Assembly: GCA_001436895.1 (NCBI GenBank)
Contig: JQAY01000003.1
Span: forward strand, 186,001 to 250,000
Source of the DNA: Weissella confusa
Lineage (GTDB): Bacteria; Bacillota; Bacilli; Lactobacillales; Lactobacillaceae
Reading direction: 5' to 3'
DNA length: 64,000 nt
Shown here: positions 1 to 11,243 of the stretch, one piece after another
Position numbering within the stretch: the first letter of the stretch is position 1
Layout: each line of letters opens with the position of its first letter
Made by a program: the position numbers and the translations under genes
Notes under the pieces: generated by a model
Told to the model about the DNA's origin: nothing
Database searches by the model: none
What the model saw: only the letters and a program-made list of their open reading frames with translations

Positions 1-1021
1 CAGTTGTTGGCGCAGGATAACTCGGGTTCACCAACACCACGCCAGCATAAACATCGTCTTGTTGCCAGGTTGCCTCTGGTTGTTCACCAGCCAATAATGC
101 CAAAATAAGTTCATAAAAATCACTTTGTAGCTGTGGCAAAACAACTTGGGCTTCTGGATCACCAAAGCGGACGTTATATTCAACAACTTTGGGCCCGTCA
201 TCAGTCAACATGACACCAGTGTACAAGACACCTGTAAACGGCATGTCATTGTCAGCCATTGTCGTCAATGTTGGCAAAACTAGGGTTTCAATGGCCTCTT
301 GAACAAGATTATCTGATACCCAACTAACAGGTGAATAAGCACCCATTCCACCGGTGTTAAGCCCTTGGTCATTATCAAACCGGCGCTTGTGATCTTGTGC
401 AATTGGTGCGTGAACCACCCCATTAGAACCCACCAGGCTAAAAATTGAAAATTCAACTCCAGCCATGTAGGACTCAATGACCAATGGTGCATCAACTTGA
501 CGTTCATACGCGAGCTGAATCATCGTTTCAGCATCTTCACGGTCACGGCAAATCACCACACCCTTACCCGCAGCCAACCCATCCTGCTTAATCACAAGTG
601 GCAAGTCGAAGCTTTTTAACGCTTGTCGTGCACGAACTTCATCAGTAACCATTACCGATGTCGCCGTTGGCACGCCTGCTTGAGCCATAATATCCTTGGC
701 AAACTGCTTTGAGCCTTCCAACTGAGCCGCTTGTTTCGTGGGACCGAAAATCTTTAAACCAGCTTTCTGAAAACTATCAACCACGCCTGCAATCAACGGC
801 GCCTCTGAACCAACAAAGGTCAAATCAATCGCTTCTTGTTCTGCTAGGTCACGTAATCCAGTAACATCCATCATATCGTGATTAATTGTTCGAATACCTG
901 CCGACTGCATCCCAGCATTACCAGGCACCACAACCACCTCTTCAACTGCAGCGCTTCGCAAAAACGTTTCTGCTAATGCATGCTCACGGGCCCCGGACCC
1001 AATTACCATCACCTTCGCCAT
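1..1021 (-). CDS. purD: Phosphoribosylamine-glycine ligase PurD (C-terminus cut by window edge)
   Basis: This gene should ligate glycine to phosphoribosylamine with ATP, the second step of purine synthesis. Reading back from the ATG at 1021 gives an open frame of 340 residues to the window edge. It begins MAKVMVIGSGAREHA, the PurD N-terminal nucleotide-binding signature. Further on come the ATP-grasp elements KQDGLAAGKGV, an HKR motif followed by NTGGMGAYSP, and VEYNVRFGDPEAQ, which carries metal and ATP ligands. Full PurD proteins are about 415-430 residues, so roughly 80 residues lie outside the window. It follows purH by 9 bases and is the last visible gene of the pur operon. Family certain; integrity of the missing end unknown. 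Confidence 0.95.
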   Translation of the reverse strand, partial: MAKVMVIGSGAREHALAETFLRSAAVEEVVVVPGNAGMQSAGIRTINHDMMDVTGLRDLAEQEAIDLTFVGSEAPLIAGVVDSFQKAGLKIFGPTKQAAQLEGSKQFAKDIMAQAGVPTATSVMVTDEVRARQALKSFDLPLVIKQDGLAAGKGVVICRDREDAETMIQLAYERQVDAPLVIESYMAGVEFSIFSLVGSNGVVHAPIAQDHKRRFDNDQGLNTGGMGAYSPVSWVSDNLVQEAIETLVLPTLTTMADNDMPFTGVLYTGVMLTDDGPKVVEYNVRFGDPEAQVVLPQLQSDFYELILALLAGEQPEATWQQDDVYAGVVLVNPSYPAPTT

Positions 1022-1030
1022 GTTTCTCTC

Positions 1031-2557
1031 CTAGTGCTTAAAGTGGCGTGTGCCAGAAAATACCAACGCAATACCCAATTCATTTGCCTTATCGATTGAT
1101 GCCTGATCCTTAATTGATCCACCGGGTTCAACGATAGCCGTAATGCCATGTTCAGCCGCGTACGTTACTGAATCATCCATTGGGAAAAAGGCATCTGATG
1201 CCAGTACCGCATTGCCAAAGCCTGGCTTTTCACTAGCCTTCGCAATCGCCATCTTGACTGAATAAATGCGATTAGGTTGCCCGGCACCCACACCAAGTGT
1301 CTGTCCTTTTTGGGCCACGACAATTGCGTTTGACTTCACGTGCTTGACAGCCTTTTGTGCAAAGATCATCGCTTCAAGTTGCGCTGCCGTTGGTTGCACA
1401 TCACCAACCACTTCGAAATCAGCTAACGTTTCAGATACCAAGTCACGTTCTTGCATCACGACGCCACCAAGAACCGCGGTCAATTCAACCGCTTGTGGCA
1501 CATCCGTTGTGAACGGCACTGTCAACAAACGCAAATTCTTCTTCTTAGCCAATACGTCGTATGCTTCCGGTGTAAAGCTTGGCGCAATAATAATTTCCAA
1601 GAAAATTTGGTGCATCTTTTCTGCAGTTGCCAAATCGACTTCACGGTTCAATGCGACGATGCCACCAAAAATAGAGATATCATCAGCAGCAAAGGCAGCA
1701 TCCCAAGCGGCCTCAATCGTCGTTCCTTGTCCAATACCAGCTGGATTCATGTGCTTAACCGTCACAACGGTTGGCTCATCAAACTCGGCAATGATGCGCA
1801 AGGCAGCATCGGCGTCACGAATATTGTTATATGACAATTGCTTACCGTGCAAAATATCAGCAGAAAGAACTGAATAATCCGTTGGCAATGCGTCGCGGTA
1901 CGCTGCTGCTTGTTGGTGACTATTTTCACCGTAACGCAATGGCTCAAATAACTCATACGTCACCGTCTTTTGTGCTGGGAATTCTTCATCCGTTAAGTAG
2001 TCAGCAATCAACGCATCATAAGCAGCTGTGTGACGGAAAACCTTGGCACCAAGTTGACGACGGAATGCGTCATCGATTGTGTTATTTTGTAGGTTTTCAA
2101 GCACAGCATCATAGTCAGCTGGATCAACGACCGGCAAAACCGCTGCATAGTTTTTCGCCGCTGAACGTAGCATTGATGGGCCACCAATATCAATGTTCTC
2201 GATGGCATCGGCCAATGTCACGCCTGGCTTTTGGATTGTTTCCTTGAACGGATACAAATTCACCACCACCAAATCAATTGGCGTAATATCATGTTCTGCC
2301 AACGTTGCCATATGGTCTGGATCGTCACGCTTGGCTAGCAAGCCAGCATGGACACGTGGGTGCAATGTCTTCACCCGTCCATCGAGCATTTCAGGGAATT
2401 GCGTTACCTCATCAATTGGTGTCACTGGCAAATCAGCTGCCTGCAACGTTGCCAATGTCCCACCAGTCGAAACCAACTCAAAGCCCAATGCAACTAGTCC
2501 CTTGGCAAAATCCGCCAAACCGGTCTTATCTGAAACGCTTAGTAGTGCTCGTGTCAT
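1031..2557 (-). CDS. purH: Bifunctional AICAR transformylase / IMP cyclohydrolase PurH
   Basis: PurH catalyses the last two steps to IMP: formyl transfer from 10-formyl-THF to AICAR, then ring closure. The 508 residues match the usual length. The N-terminal cyclohydrolase domain (about 1-140) has [15 protein letters not shown] and the DGRVKTLHP motif. The transformylase domain holds LRYGENSHQ and [10 protein letters not shown], which contains the catalytic Lys-His pair, and ends in the family's GTRHFKH. The start overlaps the purN stop by 4 bases, so the two are probably translationally coupled. Confidence 0.98.
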   Translation of the reverse strand: MTRALLSVSDKTGLADFAKGLVALGFELVSTGGTLATLQAADLPVTPIDEVTQFPEMLDGRVKTLHPRVHAGLLAKRDDPDHMATLAEHDITPIDLVVVNLYPFKETIQKPGVTLADAIENIDIGGPSMLRSAAKNYAAVLPVVDPADYDAVLENLQNNTIDDAFRRQLGAKVFRHTAAYDALIADYLTDEEFPAQKTVTYELFEPLRYGENSHQQAAAYRDALPTDYSVLSADILHGKQLSYNNIRDADAALRIIAEFDEPTVVTVKHMNPAGIGQGTTIEAAWDAAFAADDISIFGGIVALNREVDLATAEKMHQIFLEIIIAPSFTPEAYDVLAKKKNLRLLTVPFTTDVPQAVELTAVLGGVVMQERDLVSETLADFEVVGDVQPTAAQLEAMIFAQKAVKHVKSNAIVVAQKGQTLGVGAGQPNRIYSVKMAIAKASEKPGFGNAVLASDAFFPMDDSVTYAAEHGITAIVEPGGSIKDQASIDKANELGIALVFSGTRHFKH

Positions 2558-3144
2558 GCTTGAAAAACTCCTTCTTTAATTAACTTTGCAACAGTTTCTG
2601 GATACAAATGATGTTCCGCATCGTGAATACGTTCAGTCAGTTCATCAATTGTTTCGTCTTCTGAAATAAGGACTGGCGTCTGCGCAATAATTTGCCCTGA
2701 GTCAACCCCCGTATCGACATAATGAATCGTCACGCCAGTCACTTTAACACCAGCGTTCCAGGCATCTTCAATCGCGTTATTGCCAGGAAAACTAGGTAGT
2801 AGTGCCGGATGAATATTTAAGATGCGTTGTTCAAACGCTTGGACAATATACGGTGTCAAAATACGCATATAACCAGCTAATAGAATGCCAGTCACACCAT
2901 CCGCCACTAGCGTTTTAACAATCTCTTGCTCTGCCGCCTCCCGTGTCTCGAAAGCCGGGTAGCGAATTTGCAATACCGGAATATTAGCCGCCTCAGCAAT
3001 GGCAATCGCCCCGGCGTTTTTGCGATCAATCACAACCCGCACAATATCACCACCGAGCGTGTCGGCTTGGGCAGCTTTCAGCAATGCCGCTAGATTCGAG
3101 CCAGTACCTGACGCAAAAACAGCAAGTTTTGGCTTGTTCACCAT
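2554..3144 (-). CDS. purN: Phosphoribosylglycinamide formyltransferase PurN
   Basis: PurN transfers a formyl group from 10-formyl-THF to GAR. The 196 residues match the family. [12 protein letters not shown] near the N-terminus is the phosphate-binding loop. LLAGYMRIL followed by [12 protein letters not shown] carries the catalytic Asn and His, and a later [14 protein letters not shown]-type segment supplies the active-site Asp (read here as [14 protein letters not shown]). The start lies 7 bases inside purM and the end overlaps purH by 4 bases, typical of a compact operon. No purT-type alternative is seen in the window. Confidence 0.97.
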   Translation of the reverse strand: MVNKPKLAVFASGTGSNLAALLKAAQADTLGGDIVRVVIDRKNAGAIAIAEAANIPVLQIRYPAFETREAAEQEIVKTLVADGVTGILLAGYMRILTPYIVQAFEQRILNIHPALLPSFPGNNAIEDAWNAGVKVTGVTIHYVDTGVDSGQIIAQTPVLISEDETIDELTERIHDAEHHLYPETVAKLIKEGVFQA

Positions 3145-4175
3145 GGTTGCGCTCCTTGCCAGATAATTGGTTCTGATTCACGGGCGACCATTTCACCAAT
3201 GATAAACGCCGGTTGATTGGCATCTTGGAACCTCGTCACGGCCGCGTCGACCTGGTTCGCTTTCACAATCAAAATCATGCCCAAACCAAGGTTAAACGTC
3301 TCCAACATGTCCGTTGCTGTCAAATTACCACGTGTCTGAATCTCCGTGAAAATCGGTAACATTGGCCACGATCCCCAATGTAAGTTTGCTGCAACCTGCT
3401 CACCGTACGCGCGGGGCAGATTACCAACAATACCACCACCCGTAACATGTGCCATGCTGACAATCATCTTTTTAGCCAGCAAAGGCAGGATAGCTGGTGC
3501 GTACAAAGTGGTCGGCTTTAGCAATGCCTCTTGTAAGCGCGTTGGCAATTTCACAAAATCTGATTCTTCGTTGATACCAAAGACTTCGCGTACTAACGTG
3601 TAGCCATTGGAATGAATGCCACTAGATGGCAAACCAATCAACACATCCCCCGCGACCACATCGGCCGGGTTCAGCATCTCGTCCCGTTCAACAACCCCGA
3701 CACCGAACGCGGCCAAATCATAGTGGTTAGGGGCATACATCCCTGGCAACTCAGCCGATTCACCACCAATCAAAGCTGCACCGACTGCTTGCGTTGCCTT
3801 GGCAATTCCCGTCACGATTGTCGCAACTTTCTCCGGCGTCATCTTAGCAATCGCCAGATAATCGAGGAGAAAGAGTGGCTTAGCACCTTGTGCCAGAATA
3901 TCGTTCATCACCATTGCCACCAAATCTTGGCCAATCGTATCGTGCTTGTCGGCCGCAATCGCAAGCAATAACTTTGTGCCAACGCCGTCCGTTCCTGAAA
4001 TCAAAACCGGATCACGATACGTATTTCCCAGGGCAAACGCTGCCCCAAAGCCACCAATGCCACCAAGGACTTGCGGTGTATAAGTTGCTGCTACGGCGTT
4101 GCCCATCAAATCGACGGCTTGTTCACCAGCGGCAACATCAACGCCTGCATTCGCATATGCATTTTGATTCGTCAT
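3138..4175 (-). CDS. purM: Phosphoribosylformylglycinamidine cyclo-ligase PurM
   Basis: PurM (AIR synthetase) uses ATP to close FGAM to AIR. The protein is 345 residues, the normal size. Visible family signatures are the ISGTDGVGTKL nucleotide loop, a DLVAMVMNDI metal site, GGESAELPGMY, GLPSSGIHSNGYTLVR and AHVTGGGIVGNLPR. It sits between purF (15-base gap) and purN (7-base overlap). Nothing looks degenerate. Confidence 0.97.
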   Translation of the reverse strand: MTNQNAYANAGVDVAAGEQAVDLMGNAVAATYTPQVLGGIGGFGAAFALGNTYRDPVLISGTDGVGTKLLLAIAADKHDTIGQDLVAMVMNDILAQGAKPLFLLDYLAIAKMTPEKVATIVTGIAKATQAVGAALIGGESAELPGMYAPNHYDLAAFGVGVVERDEMLNPADVVAGDVLIGLPSSGIHSNGYTLVREVFGINEESDFVKLPTRLQEALLKPTTLYAPAILPLLAKKMIVSMAHVTGGGIVGNLPRAYGEQVAANLHWGSWPMLPIFTEIQTRGNLTATDMLETFNLGLGMILIVKANQVDAAVTRFQDANQPAFIIGEMVARESEPIIWQGAQPW

Positions 4176-4190
4176 AACTCCCCCAATGAA

Positions 4191-5726
4191 TTAACCAACT
4201 GTCTGCGCATCTTGTAATTGTTGTTTTTGAATCGACGCCACCTGATTCGGATGGTAAGTCGTCGTGGGTTCAGGTTGAAAATCAACCTGGCCCGCTGCCT
4301 TCGCATCTGCCAAAGTTGGCTCATAATCATAAATCGGCGATGGATAATGGCCGTCAAAATAGGCCGTCGTCAATCCGGTGCCGTTTCCTTCGTATGGCAG
4401 GTCAATCGCTTCAACCAACCCGTCAACTGACAGAAAGGCCAAGGAATCAACACCCAACATTTCTTGCATTTCGACCATCGAGTAATTAGCAGCCAACAGC
4501 TCTTCTGTTGTCTGCATGTCGACACCATAGAATGATGGATACTTGAAAGCTGGCGAGGCAATTCGAATATGAACCTCACTCGCGCCAGCTTCACGAAGCA
4601 TCCGCACGATAAACTTAGATGTCGTGCCTCGGACAATCGAATCATCAACCAAGACCACGCGCTTACCTGCCACAACTGACGGCACGGCGCTCAACTTCAT
4701 ACGCACCGCGCGTTCACGACGCTCTTGTGTTGGTTCGATAAACGTTCGAGCAATGTATTGATTCTTAACCAACCCCATTTCGTTAGGCAAACCAGCGGCT
4801 TCCGCAAAACCCATGGCAGCTGATAATGAAGAATTTGGGACACCAACAACCAAGTCTGCCTCAACTGGCTGTTCGGCGGCCAACAAACGCCCCATCCGCT
4901 TACGAGCCGTATGGACATTCACCCCGTAGATATCTGAATCTGGTCGTGCAAAGTAAATGTATTCCATCGCATCAATATGCAAATCAGTGTTAGTCGTGTA
5001 GTGATCAATCTTCAACCCGTGTTGATCAATCGTGATCAACTCACCCGGTTGTACATCACGGATAAACGTCGCAACAACCGCATTCAAAGCCGCCGTTTCA
5101 CTGGTCACAATATATTGACCATCTGGTAATTGTCCGACCACAAACGGACGGAAGCCGTGCGGGTCTAGTGCTGCATACATAGCAGTTGGTGTTAGTAGCA
5201 AAAAAGCAAAGCCACCGCGCACTGTACGCAAAGCATCCTTCAATTTGTCATAGAACGTTGACGCCGTTGAACGGCGAATCAAATGTAATAGCACTTCCGT
5301 ATCTGATGACGATTGGAAAATCGCACCATTTTGCTCCAATGATCGACGTAATGACAAGGCATTTGTGATGTTCCCGTTGTGTGCAAGTGATAGTTGCATA
5401 TCCGAAAAATTCACCATCAACGGTTGAATATTTTCAATTCCAGCTGAACCAGCCGTTGCGTATCGCACGTGACCAATCGCTGATTGTCCTTGCAAATGTT
5501 GCAAGCGACTTGGGTCACTGAACACGTCGCTCAACAAACCAAGTCCACGTTCTTGCCAAAGATGCCCTTGCTTATTAGCAACAATCCCAGCGCCTTCTTG
5601 CCCACGGTGTTGCAAAGCGTGCAACCCATAGTAGGTCAAATCGGCTGCTGATTGATGTCCCCAGACGCCGAAAATGCCACATTCTTCATTCAGTGATCGA
5701 CTCTCACTCACTGGTTGCGTTGCCAT
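4191..5726 (-). CDS. purF: Amidophosphoribosyltransferase PurF, lacking Fe-S cysteines
   Basis: PurF commits PRPP to purine synthesis by adding the amide nitrogen of glutamine. A 15-residue propeptide ending NEE precedes Cys16 of CGIFGVWGH, the expected self-processed N-terminal nucleophile. The glutaminase domain continues with HRGQEGAG and SDTEVLLHL. The phosphoribosyltransferase domain has VVLVDDSIVRGTT, the PRPP loop. The Bacillus-type enzyme binds a 4Fe-4S cluster with cysteines in four places. Here the matching segments read HIDAMEYIYF, KYPSFYGVD and GTGLTTAYFDG, all without Cys, and I find no Cys other than Cys16. The start lies 19 bases inside purL. Confidence 0.97.
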   Translation of the reverse strand: MATQPVSESRSLNEECGIFGVWGHQSAADLTYYGLHALQHRGQEGAGIVANKQGHLWQERGLGLLSDVFSDPSRLQHLQGQSAIGHVRYATAGSAGIENIQPLMVNFSDMQLSLAHNGNITNALSLRRSLEQNGAIFQSSSDTEVLLHLIRRSTASTFYDKLKDALRTVRGGFAFLLLTPTAMYAALDPHGFRPFVVGQLPDGQYIVTSETAALNAVVATFIRDVQPGELITIDQHGLKIDHYTTNTDLHIDAMEYIYFARPDSDIYGVNVHTARKRMGRLLAAEQPVEADLVVGVPNSSLSAAMGFAEAAGLPNEMGLVKNQYIARTFIEPTQERRERAVRMKLSAVPSVVAGKRVVLVDDSIVRGTTSKFIVRMLREAGASEVHIRIASPAFKYPSFYGVDMQTTEELLAANYSMVEMQEMLGVDSLAFLSVDGLVEAIDLPYEGNGTGLTTAYFDGHYPSPIYDYEPTLADAKAAGQVDFQPEPTTTYHPNQVASIQKQQLQDAQTVG

Positions 5727-7930
5727 GTGATGGCCTCCTCATAGTTCTCTTGCAATGTTGTTTTTGATAGGTTTAATTCATCTGCTTCGGTGTTCATTTG
5801 AATCGTGTCACCAGCAGTAACCACACCAAGCTTTGTGGCGGTGTCACCCATCAATTGTTCAAATACTGCGACGTTTGCTTCAGGCACCGATACTACGAAA
5901 CGACCAGGCGTTTCACTAAACAACCAAGCTGTTGGTACTTGCCACTGCACCTCTGCCCCAAATGGCGTCTTAAACGTGCTTTCTGCCAGTGCGACGCCCA
6001 AACCACCTTCAGCAATATCGTGTGCACTCGCAACTAAATCAGTAGCAATCGCGTTTAGTAGCTTTGCTTGCGTTGCTTGAATTTCCGTCATGTCAAAGTT
6101 GCGTAAACGACCAGCAATATCGCCAGTCATCATCTTTTGTAATTCTGACCCATTAAAGTCGGCAGCTGTTTCACCAAGGACGTAAATAACATCACCCGCA
6201 TTTTTAAAACTGATGGTCGTAATCATCTTCACGTCTTCATGCAAACCAACCATGCCAATCATTGGCGTTGGGTAAATCGCCTGTCCATCAGTTTCGTTAT
6301 AAAGTGACACGTTCCCGGAAATAACTGGCGTGTTCAACTGCTTGGCCATTTGATTGATGCCGGCCACCGACTGCGCAAGCTCATAGTAAATTTCTGGGTC
6401 GTCTGGATTACCAAAATTCAAGCAATCTGTAATGCCGATTGGTTGCGCACCAGTTGCAACCACATTACCTGCAGCTTCAACCACCGCTAGTTGACCACCA
6501 ATATAAGGATCAAGATATGTGAAACGACTATTCACGTCAGTTGTCATCGCCAATGCTTTCTTAGTACCACGCAAACGAACCACAGCAGCGTCGCCACCAG
6601 GCTTCACAACCGTATCAGCCCGTACCATGCTGTCAAAATGGCGGAACAACGATGCTTTAGACGCGATTGTTGGTTGTTGCAACAACTCAGTTAGTGTTGC
6701 TGCACCATCAAGAGTGCCGGGTACAAAATCAGCGCTCGGTTCGTTTAGACGAGTTGGCGTTGCTTGTGGCATCTCTTGTTTCGGTGCCGTCGTCAGAAAA
6801 TCAACAGGCACATTTGCTGCCACGTCACCATGCCAAAGCAATTCGTAACGGCCAGTATCTGTGACCGTCCCAACGGCAACCGCATCGAGGCCAGCGTCCT
6901 CAAAGACCGCTTGCACTTCGGCTTCGTGACCAGCAGCCACCACCAACAGCATACGTTCTTGAGATTCTGACAACATGAGTTCATATGGCGTCATGCCAGC
7001 TTCACGTTGTGGCACAAGATCCAAATTCAATTGCATCCCCATACCAGCCTTACCGGCCATCTCAGCTGAAGATGATACAAGACCGGCTGCACCCATGTCT
7101 TGCACCCCGACAATAACGTCACCGTGTTCACGAATGGCCTTTAATGTGGCATCCATGACCAACTTTTCCATGAATGGATCACCAACTTGGACCGCTGAGC
7201 GATTTTGATCTTCATCAGAAGAAAATTCGGCTGACGCAAAAGTCGCACCATGAATCCCATCACGACCAGTTTTAGCTCCGACGTACATGACCGTATTACC
7301 AACGCCTTCAGCACGCCCAACTTGCATGGCGGCTTGATCAATCACACCAACGGCCATCACGTTAACTAGTGGATTACCTTGATAAACAGCATCAAACCCG
7401 ATTTCACCACCAACCGTTGGAATACCAATGGCATTTCCATAGCCGGCAATACCGTCAATTACACCATCTAATAGATGCTTAGTTGTGGCGTTGTTCAGCT
7501 CACCGAAACGCAAACTATCCAAGACAGCAATCGGTTGCGCGCCCATTGAGAAAATATCGCGTAGAATACCGCCAACCCCCGTGGCAGCCCCTTCATAAGG
7601 TTCAACAGCTGATGGGTGATTGTGAGATTCTGCCTTGAAAACAACTGCTTGGCCATCACCAATATCTAGGATACCGGCACCTTCACCTGGCCCTTGTAAC
7701 ACACGTTCATTACGTGACCAAAACGTGCGTAGAACCGGCTTAGACTTTTTATACGAAACGTGCTCTGACCACATGGCGGAAAACAAGCCAGCTTCTGTGT
7801 AATTTGGTAGTCGATCCAACTTGGCGACAATCAAGTCGTACTCTGCCTCCGTTAGACCCCACGCAAGATAAATTTTTTCATCACGAACCATTTCTGCGGT
7901 TGGTTCATATGTGGTTGTTGCTGTTGTCAT
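5708..7930 (-). CDS. purL: FGAM synthase large subunit PurL
   Basis: PurL is the ATP-dependent synthetase subunit of FGAM synthase and works with PurS and PurQ. At 740 residues it is the short Gram-positive type, which needs separate PurS and PurQ, and both are encoded just upstream. Recognisable segments are [32 protein letters not shown] with [29 protein letters not shown] and, in the second half, [16 protein letters not shown]. It overlaps purQ by 4 bases and purF by 19 bases. Confidence 0.98.
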   Translation of the reverse strand: MTTATTTYEPTAEMVRDEKIYLAWGLTEAEYDLIVAKLDRLPNYTEAGLFSAMWSEHVSYKKSKPVLRTFWSRNERVLQGPGEGAGILDIGDGQAVVFKAESHNHPSAVEPYEGAATGVGGILRDIFSMGAQPIAVLDSLRFGELNNATTKHLLDGVIDGIAGYGNAIGIPTVGGEIGFDAVYQGNPLVNVMAVGVIDQAAMQVGRAEGVGNTVMYVGAKTGRDGIHGATFASAEFSSDEDQNRSAVQVGDPFMEKLVMDATLKAIREHGDVIVGVQDMGAAGLVSSSAEMAGKAGMGMQLNLDLVPQREAGMTPYELMLSESQERMLLVVAAGHEAEVQAVFEDAGLDAVAVGTVTDTGRYELLWHGDVAANVPVDFLTTAPKQEMPQATPTRLNEPSADFVPGTLDGAATLTELLQQPTIASKASLFRHFDSMVRADTVVKPGGDAAVVRLRGTKKALAMTTDVNSRFTYLDPYIGGQLAVVEAAGNVVATGAQPIGITDCLNFGNPDDPEIYYELAQSVAGINQMAKQLNTPVISGNVSLYNETDGQAIYPTPMIGMVGLHEDVKMITTISFKNAGDVIYVLGETAADFNGSELQKMMTGDIAGRLRNFDMTEIQATQAKLLNAIATDLVASAHDIAEGGLGVALAESTFKTPFGAEVQWQVPTAWLFSETPGRFVVSVPEANVAVFEQLMGDTATKLGVVTAGDTIQMNTEADELNLSKTTLQENYEEAITWQRNQ

Positions 7931-8604
7931 TCGGTTACCAACGCCTCCGTCATAATTGGGGTTAACAAACTTTTGAAAAATGCCTGACCATCCGTGTTAC
8001 CAAGCAATGCATCGACTGCTCGCTCTGGGTGTGGCATCATGCCGAATACATTTCCATTTCGGTTTGAAATGCCGGCAATTTGATCCATCGAACCGTTAAC
8101 ATTTGTTCGATACTTAAAGATAATTTGGTTATTGTCGCGTAACGCTTCTAATGTCGCTTCATCAGCAACATAACGACCTTCACCGTGGGCAACTGGCAAG
8201 GTCACTGTTTGCGTTTCAAATGCCTTTGAGAAGCGTGATGTCTGATTCACAATTTCAAGTGGTACTTCATCGCAAATGAAACCTGGATGCTCATTCATCA
8301 TGAGTTGTCCTGGCAATAAGCCGGCTTCAGTCAAAATTTGGAAGCCGTTGCAGATACCAACCACTAATTTGTGGTCATCAGCTGCTGCTCGAACGGCGTC
8401 CATCACAGGTGCAAAGCGTGCAACCGCCCCAGTTCGAAGATAGTCGCCATATGAAAAGCCACCCGGCAGAAAGACTGCATCAAAACCCGCTAGTGACGTC
8501 GCTTTTTCATCGACAAATGCGACGTCGACACCGAAGTCTTGTAAGGCATAATACATATCAAAATCACAATTAGAGCCTGGAAAACGAACCACTGCTGCTT
8601 TCAT
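7927..8604 (-). CDS. purQ: FGAM synthase glutaminase subunit PurQ
   Basis: PurQ is a class I glutamine amidotransferase that feeds ammonia to PurL. The 225 residues contain RFPGSNCD at the N-terminus, [13 protein letters not shown] (oxyanion region) and [10 protein letters not shown] with the nucleophilic Cys. The catalytic His and Glu are in MMPHPERA near the C-terminus. It follows purS by 2 bases and overlaps purL by 4, so the S-Q-L subunits are produced together. Confidence 0.98.
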   Translation of the reverse strand: MKAAVVRFPGSNCDFDMYYALQDFGVDVAFVDEKATSLAGFDAVFLPGGFSYGDYLRTGAVARFAPVMDAVRAAADDHKLVVGICNGFQILTEAGLLPGQLMMNEHPGFICDEVPLEIVNQTSRFSKAFETQTVTLPVAHGEGRYVADEATLEALRDNNQIIFKYRTNVNGSMDQIAGISNRNGNVFGMMPHPERAVDALLGNTDGQAFFKSLLTPIMTEALVTE

Positions 8605-8606
8605 GT

Positions 8607-8864
8607 TTACGCCTCCACTGACTGAAGTAGGTCAATTCGATACGTTTCAGTATTTGGGTTAATCAGAAGTGCTTCCGTATAGGCCACCGCTTCATCGTAA
8701 GCTGCTGCCTCATCAACATTGCTCATTGTGACTTCAAAATACTTACCTTGCGTCACAGTTTCGACCGTTTCAAAATTCATGCGATGCAACGCTGATTTGA
8801 TAACCTCGCCTTGTGGATCAAGAATTGAGGGCTTGTATGTAACGTAAATCTTAGCTAAAAACAT
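8607..8864 (-). CDS. purS: FGAM synthase small subunit PurS
   Basis: PurS is the small dimeric subunit that bridges PurQ and PurL in Gram-positive FGAM synthase. At 85 residues it has the expected size and opening ([17 protein letters not shown]), with the following L-HRM-F segment of the family. It lies 3 bases after purC and 2 bases before purQ. Confidence 0.95.
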   Translation of the reverse strand: MFLAKIYVTYKPSILDPQGEVIKSALHRMNFETVETVTQGKYFEVTMSNVDEAAAYDEAVAYTEALLINPNTETYRIDLLQSVEA

Positions 8865-8867
8865 GGG

Positions 8868-9590
8868 TTATTCTCCTTTTGTTTCATTCAAACGGTGCAA
8901 TACAATTTCATATCCATCACGCAAGTCGCCTTCGCCACGGCGGAAAACGTCCTTATCAAGCGAAGCGCCAGTTGCGTCGTCAATCAAGCGCATGTTATCT
9001 GGTGATAGTTCATCTCCCAAGACCAATGCACCTTGGTCGTCTAAACCAAATTCAATTTTGAAATCGAGTAGCGTAATCCCGATTGTTTTAAACTTCTCGG
9101 TCAGCAATTGGTTGACACGCGCCGTTATGTCAGAAATCTCTGCCAACTGCGCCGGTGTTGCTAACTTTAATGCCACCGCTTGTGAAGCGTTCAGCGCTGG
9201 ATCATCCAAATCATCACGCTTGTAGTAATATTCATTAACCACTGGAACCAGTGGTGTCATCGGTTCAACATCAAAACGTGACGCAAAATGACCCGCCGCA
9301 AAATTTCGAACAACCACCTCAATTGGCAACATCGTCAAACGCGCAACCAAAATATCCGTCTCATCAACTGGCGACAAATAATGTGTCTTAATACCAGCTT
9401 GATTCAGCATTTCGAATAGTAAGCCACTAATTTGTGTCGTCAAACGTCCTTTATCCGGAATATGTTCTTTTTGCTTACCGTTCAACGCAGTCGCTTGATC
9501 CAGACTATGCAACCAAAGAATTTTAGGATCGCTAGTTTCGTATACGGCCTTCGCTTTACCCGTTGTTAGCAATGCTTCTTGTGTAATCAT
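8868..9590 (-). CDS. purC: SAICAR synthetase PurC
   Basis: PurC joins aspartate to CAIR with ATP. The protein has TGKAKAVYET near the start, LVARLTMLPIEVVVRN in the middle, LLDFKIEFG and LGDELSPDNMRL, all PurC hallmarks. I place the start at the ATG at 9590, whose ATGA overlaps the purK stop. An alternative ATG at 9608 adds six residues (MGASKG) and has a GAAGG motif about 10 bases upstream, so the start is not settled. The chosen form is 240 residues, normal for bacteria. Confidence 0.96.
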   Translation of the reverse strand: MITQEALLTTGKAKAVYETSDPKILWLHSLDQATALNGKQKEHIPDKGRLTTQISGLLFEMLNQAGIKTHYLSPVDETDILVARLTMLPIEVVVRNFAAGHFASRFDVEPMTPLVPVVNEYYYKRDDLDDPALNASQAVALKLATPAQLAEISDITARVNQLLTEKFKTIGITLLDFKIEFGLDDQGALVLGDELSPDNMRLIDDATGASLDKDVFRRGEGDLRDGYEIVLHRLNETKGE

Positions 9591-10708
9591 CCCTTTTGAT
9601 GCCCCCATGCACGTAATGCCTTCATTTCTCGTAATCCTGTCACGGTGATATGCCCCATCTTACGTCCCGGCTTAACCTCATCCTTGCCGTAATCATGTAT
9701 ATGCCACTCAGGATGGTCTACCAACTCCCTGCGAGCACGATTGATGTCATCCCCTAATAAATTCAACATCATTGCTGGTGCCCACTGCTTAATTTCCGGA
9801 ATCGGCAGTCCCAACACGCTACGCACATGTCCTTCAAATTGTGAAACATTGGTTGCTTCAATTGTGAAGTGACCTGAATTGTGCGGGCGCGGTGCTAATT
9901 CGTTTACATATACCTGATCACCAGCCACAAACATCTCAATGCCAAGCACGCCAACGAGGTTCAACGCATTCGCTAATGTTTTGGCGATGTGCGCAATCTC
10001 GTCAGCAATCTTATCTGATAGTGACGCTGGTGCAGCTGACACATGCAAAATGTGATTTTGATGCTCATTAACCGTCACCGGCCAAGTCCTAATGTCACCT
10101 GAGATATCTCGTGCAACCATCACGCTGAGCTCGCGATCAAACGTTATCTGTTTTTCCAAAATCATTGGTGTATTAACTGGGACATCCCAATGAGCCAGTA
10201 AGTTTGCTAAAGCTTCCTGATTTGGAATATCCCACTGACCGTGACCGTCATAACCACCTTCAACCGTTTTCAGGATTGCTGGTAATGATACCTTATGGCA
10301 ACTCGCATCCAACGCAACGACATTATCAACGGCCGCAAATGGCGCAACTGGCAATCCCAAATCCGCGATAAATGTTTTTTCACGCAAGCGGTTAGCCGTG
10401 ATATGCAGCAGTTGCGTACCTTGCGGCAACTGCTTAGCTGGCACTGCATTGGCCAACGCTTCTTGACTGACATTTTCAAATTCATACGTAATGACATCGG
10501 CGATATCCGCCAAATTGCGTAGCGCAGATTCGTCATCGTAATTTGCAACCAACTGTTGGTCCGCAATCTGGGCAGCTGGTGCGTTAATCTGTGGGTCCAG
10601 CACCACCACGCGATATCCCATTGGCTTAGCCGCTAAGGCCATCATTTGGCCAAGTTGTCCGCCACCAACAATTCCAAGTGTAGCCGGTGGCAAAATGGGT
10701 TTAGTCAT
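9587..10708 (-). CDS. purK: N5-carboxyaminoimidazole ribonucleotide synthetase PurK
   Basis: PurK makes N5-CAIR from AIR, ATP and bicarbonate; PurE then isomerises it. The start is taken at the ATG at 10708 ([12 protein letters not shown]), because only from there do residues match PurK. The open frame upstream of it lies inside purE. The 373 residues show [13 protein letters not shown] (dinucleotide-like fold), [23 protein letters not shown] of the ATP-grasp domain, and [16 protein letters not shown] with metal ligands. It overlaps the purE stop by 8 bases. A divergent second copy lies at 53527-54648. Confidence 0.97.
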   Translation of the reverse strand: MTKPILPPATLGIVGGGQLGQMMALAAKPMGYRVVVLDPQINAPAAQIADQQLVANYDDESALRNLADIADVITYEFENVSQEALANAVPAKQLPQGTQLLHITANRLREKTFIADLGLPVAPFAAVDNVVALDASCHKVSLPAILKTVEGGYDGHGQWDIPNQEALANLLAHWDVPVNTPMILEKQITFDRELSVMVARDISGDIRTWPVTVNEHQNHILHVSAAPASLSDKIADEIAHIAKTLANALNLVGVLGIEMFVAGDQVYVNELAPRPHNSGHFTIEATNVSQFEGHVRSVLGLPIPEIKQWAPAMMLNLLGDDINRARRELVDHPEWHIHDYGKDEVKPGRKMGHITVTGLREMKALRAWGHQKG

Positions 10709-11189
10709 GTAACTGCTCCTCACTCTCACGTGCTTTTTGTGCTTGTTGCTCACGGAATGTCTCCAATTGTGTCGCCAACGTTTGGTTCGTGATTGACAGC
10801 ATTTGAAGGGCGTAATACGCAGCATTTTTAGCCCCAGCTTCCCCAATGGCGACTGTTCCAACCGGCACACCCGCTGGCATTTGGACGATACTCAATAATG
10901 AATCAACACCATTGAGCGCTTTCGTCTTCATCGGTACACCGATAACAGGCAAGGTAGTTTGCGCAGCGACCATCCCAGGTAAATGCGCCGCCCCACCAGC
11001 GCCAGCAATGATTACGTCCACCCCGGCTTCGCGAGCATTCGCCGCATACGTCGCCATCTCAGTTGGCATCCGATGGGCTGAAATGATATGTGTTTCGACT
11101 GTTACCTCAAATTGCTCCAAAATCGCCACCGCTTCTTTCATCGTTGGCCAATCTGATATCGATCCCATTATTACTGAAACACGATTCAT
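10701..11189 (-). CDS. purE: N5-CAIR mutase PurE
   Basis: PurE converts N5-CAIR to CAIR. It is the first gene of the operon. The 162 residues match class I Pur[15 protein letters not shown] at the N-terminus, the SAHRMP motif with the catalytic His, [14 protein letters not shown], and an [16 protein letters not shown] segment. A GGGGAGAAG ribosome site stands 4-5 bases before the ATG at 11189. Confidence 0.98.
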   Translation of the reverse strand: MNRVSVIMGSISDWPTMKEAVAILEQFEVTVETHIISAHRMPTEMATYAANAREAGVDVIIAGAGGAAHLPGMVAAQTTLPVIGVPMKTKALNGVDSLLSIVQMPAGVPVGTVAIGEAGAKNAAYYALQMLSITNQTLATQLETFREQQAQKARESEEQLHD

Positions 11190-11243
11190 TATCTTCTCCC
11201 CATTCTTTTCGTTCGTATTTACAAGATGATTTAACCACCATTC

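Noticed and set aside
1266-1877. Long antisense reading frames over purH (and similar ones over purM, purF, purL, purK)
   Set aside because: They are shadow frames opposite well-conserved genes, have no ribosome site and no family-like sequence.
9587-10870. Longer PurK starting inside purE
   Set aside because: The first 54 residues overlap purE in another frame and have no PurK similarity; the ATG at 10708 fits.
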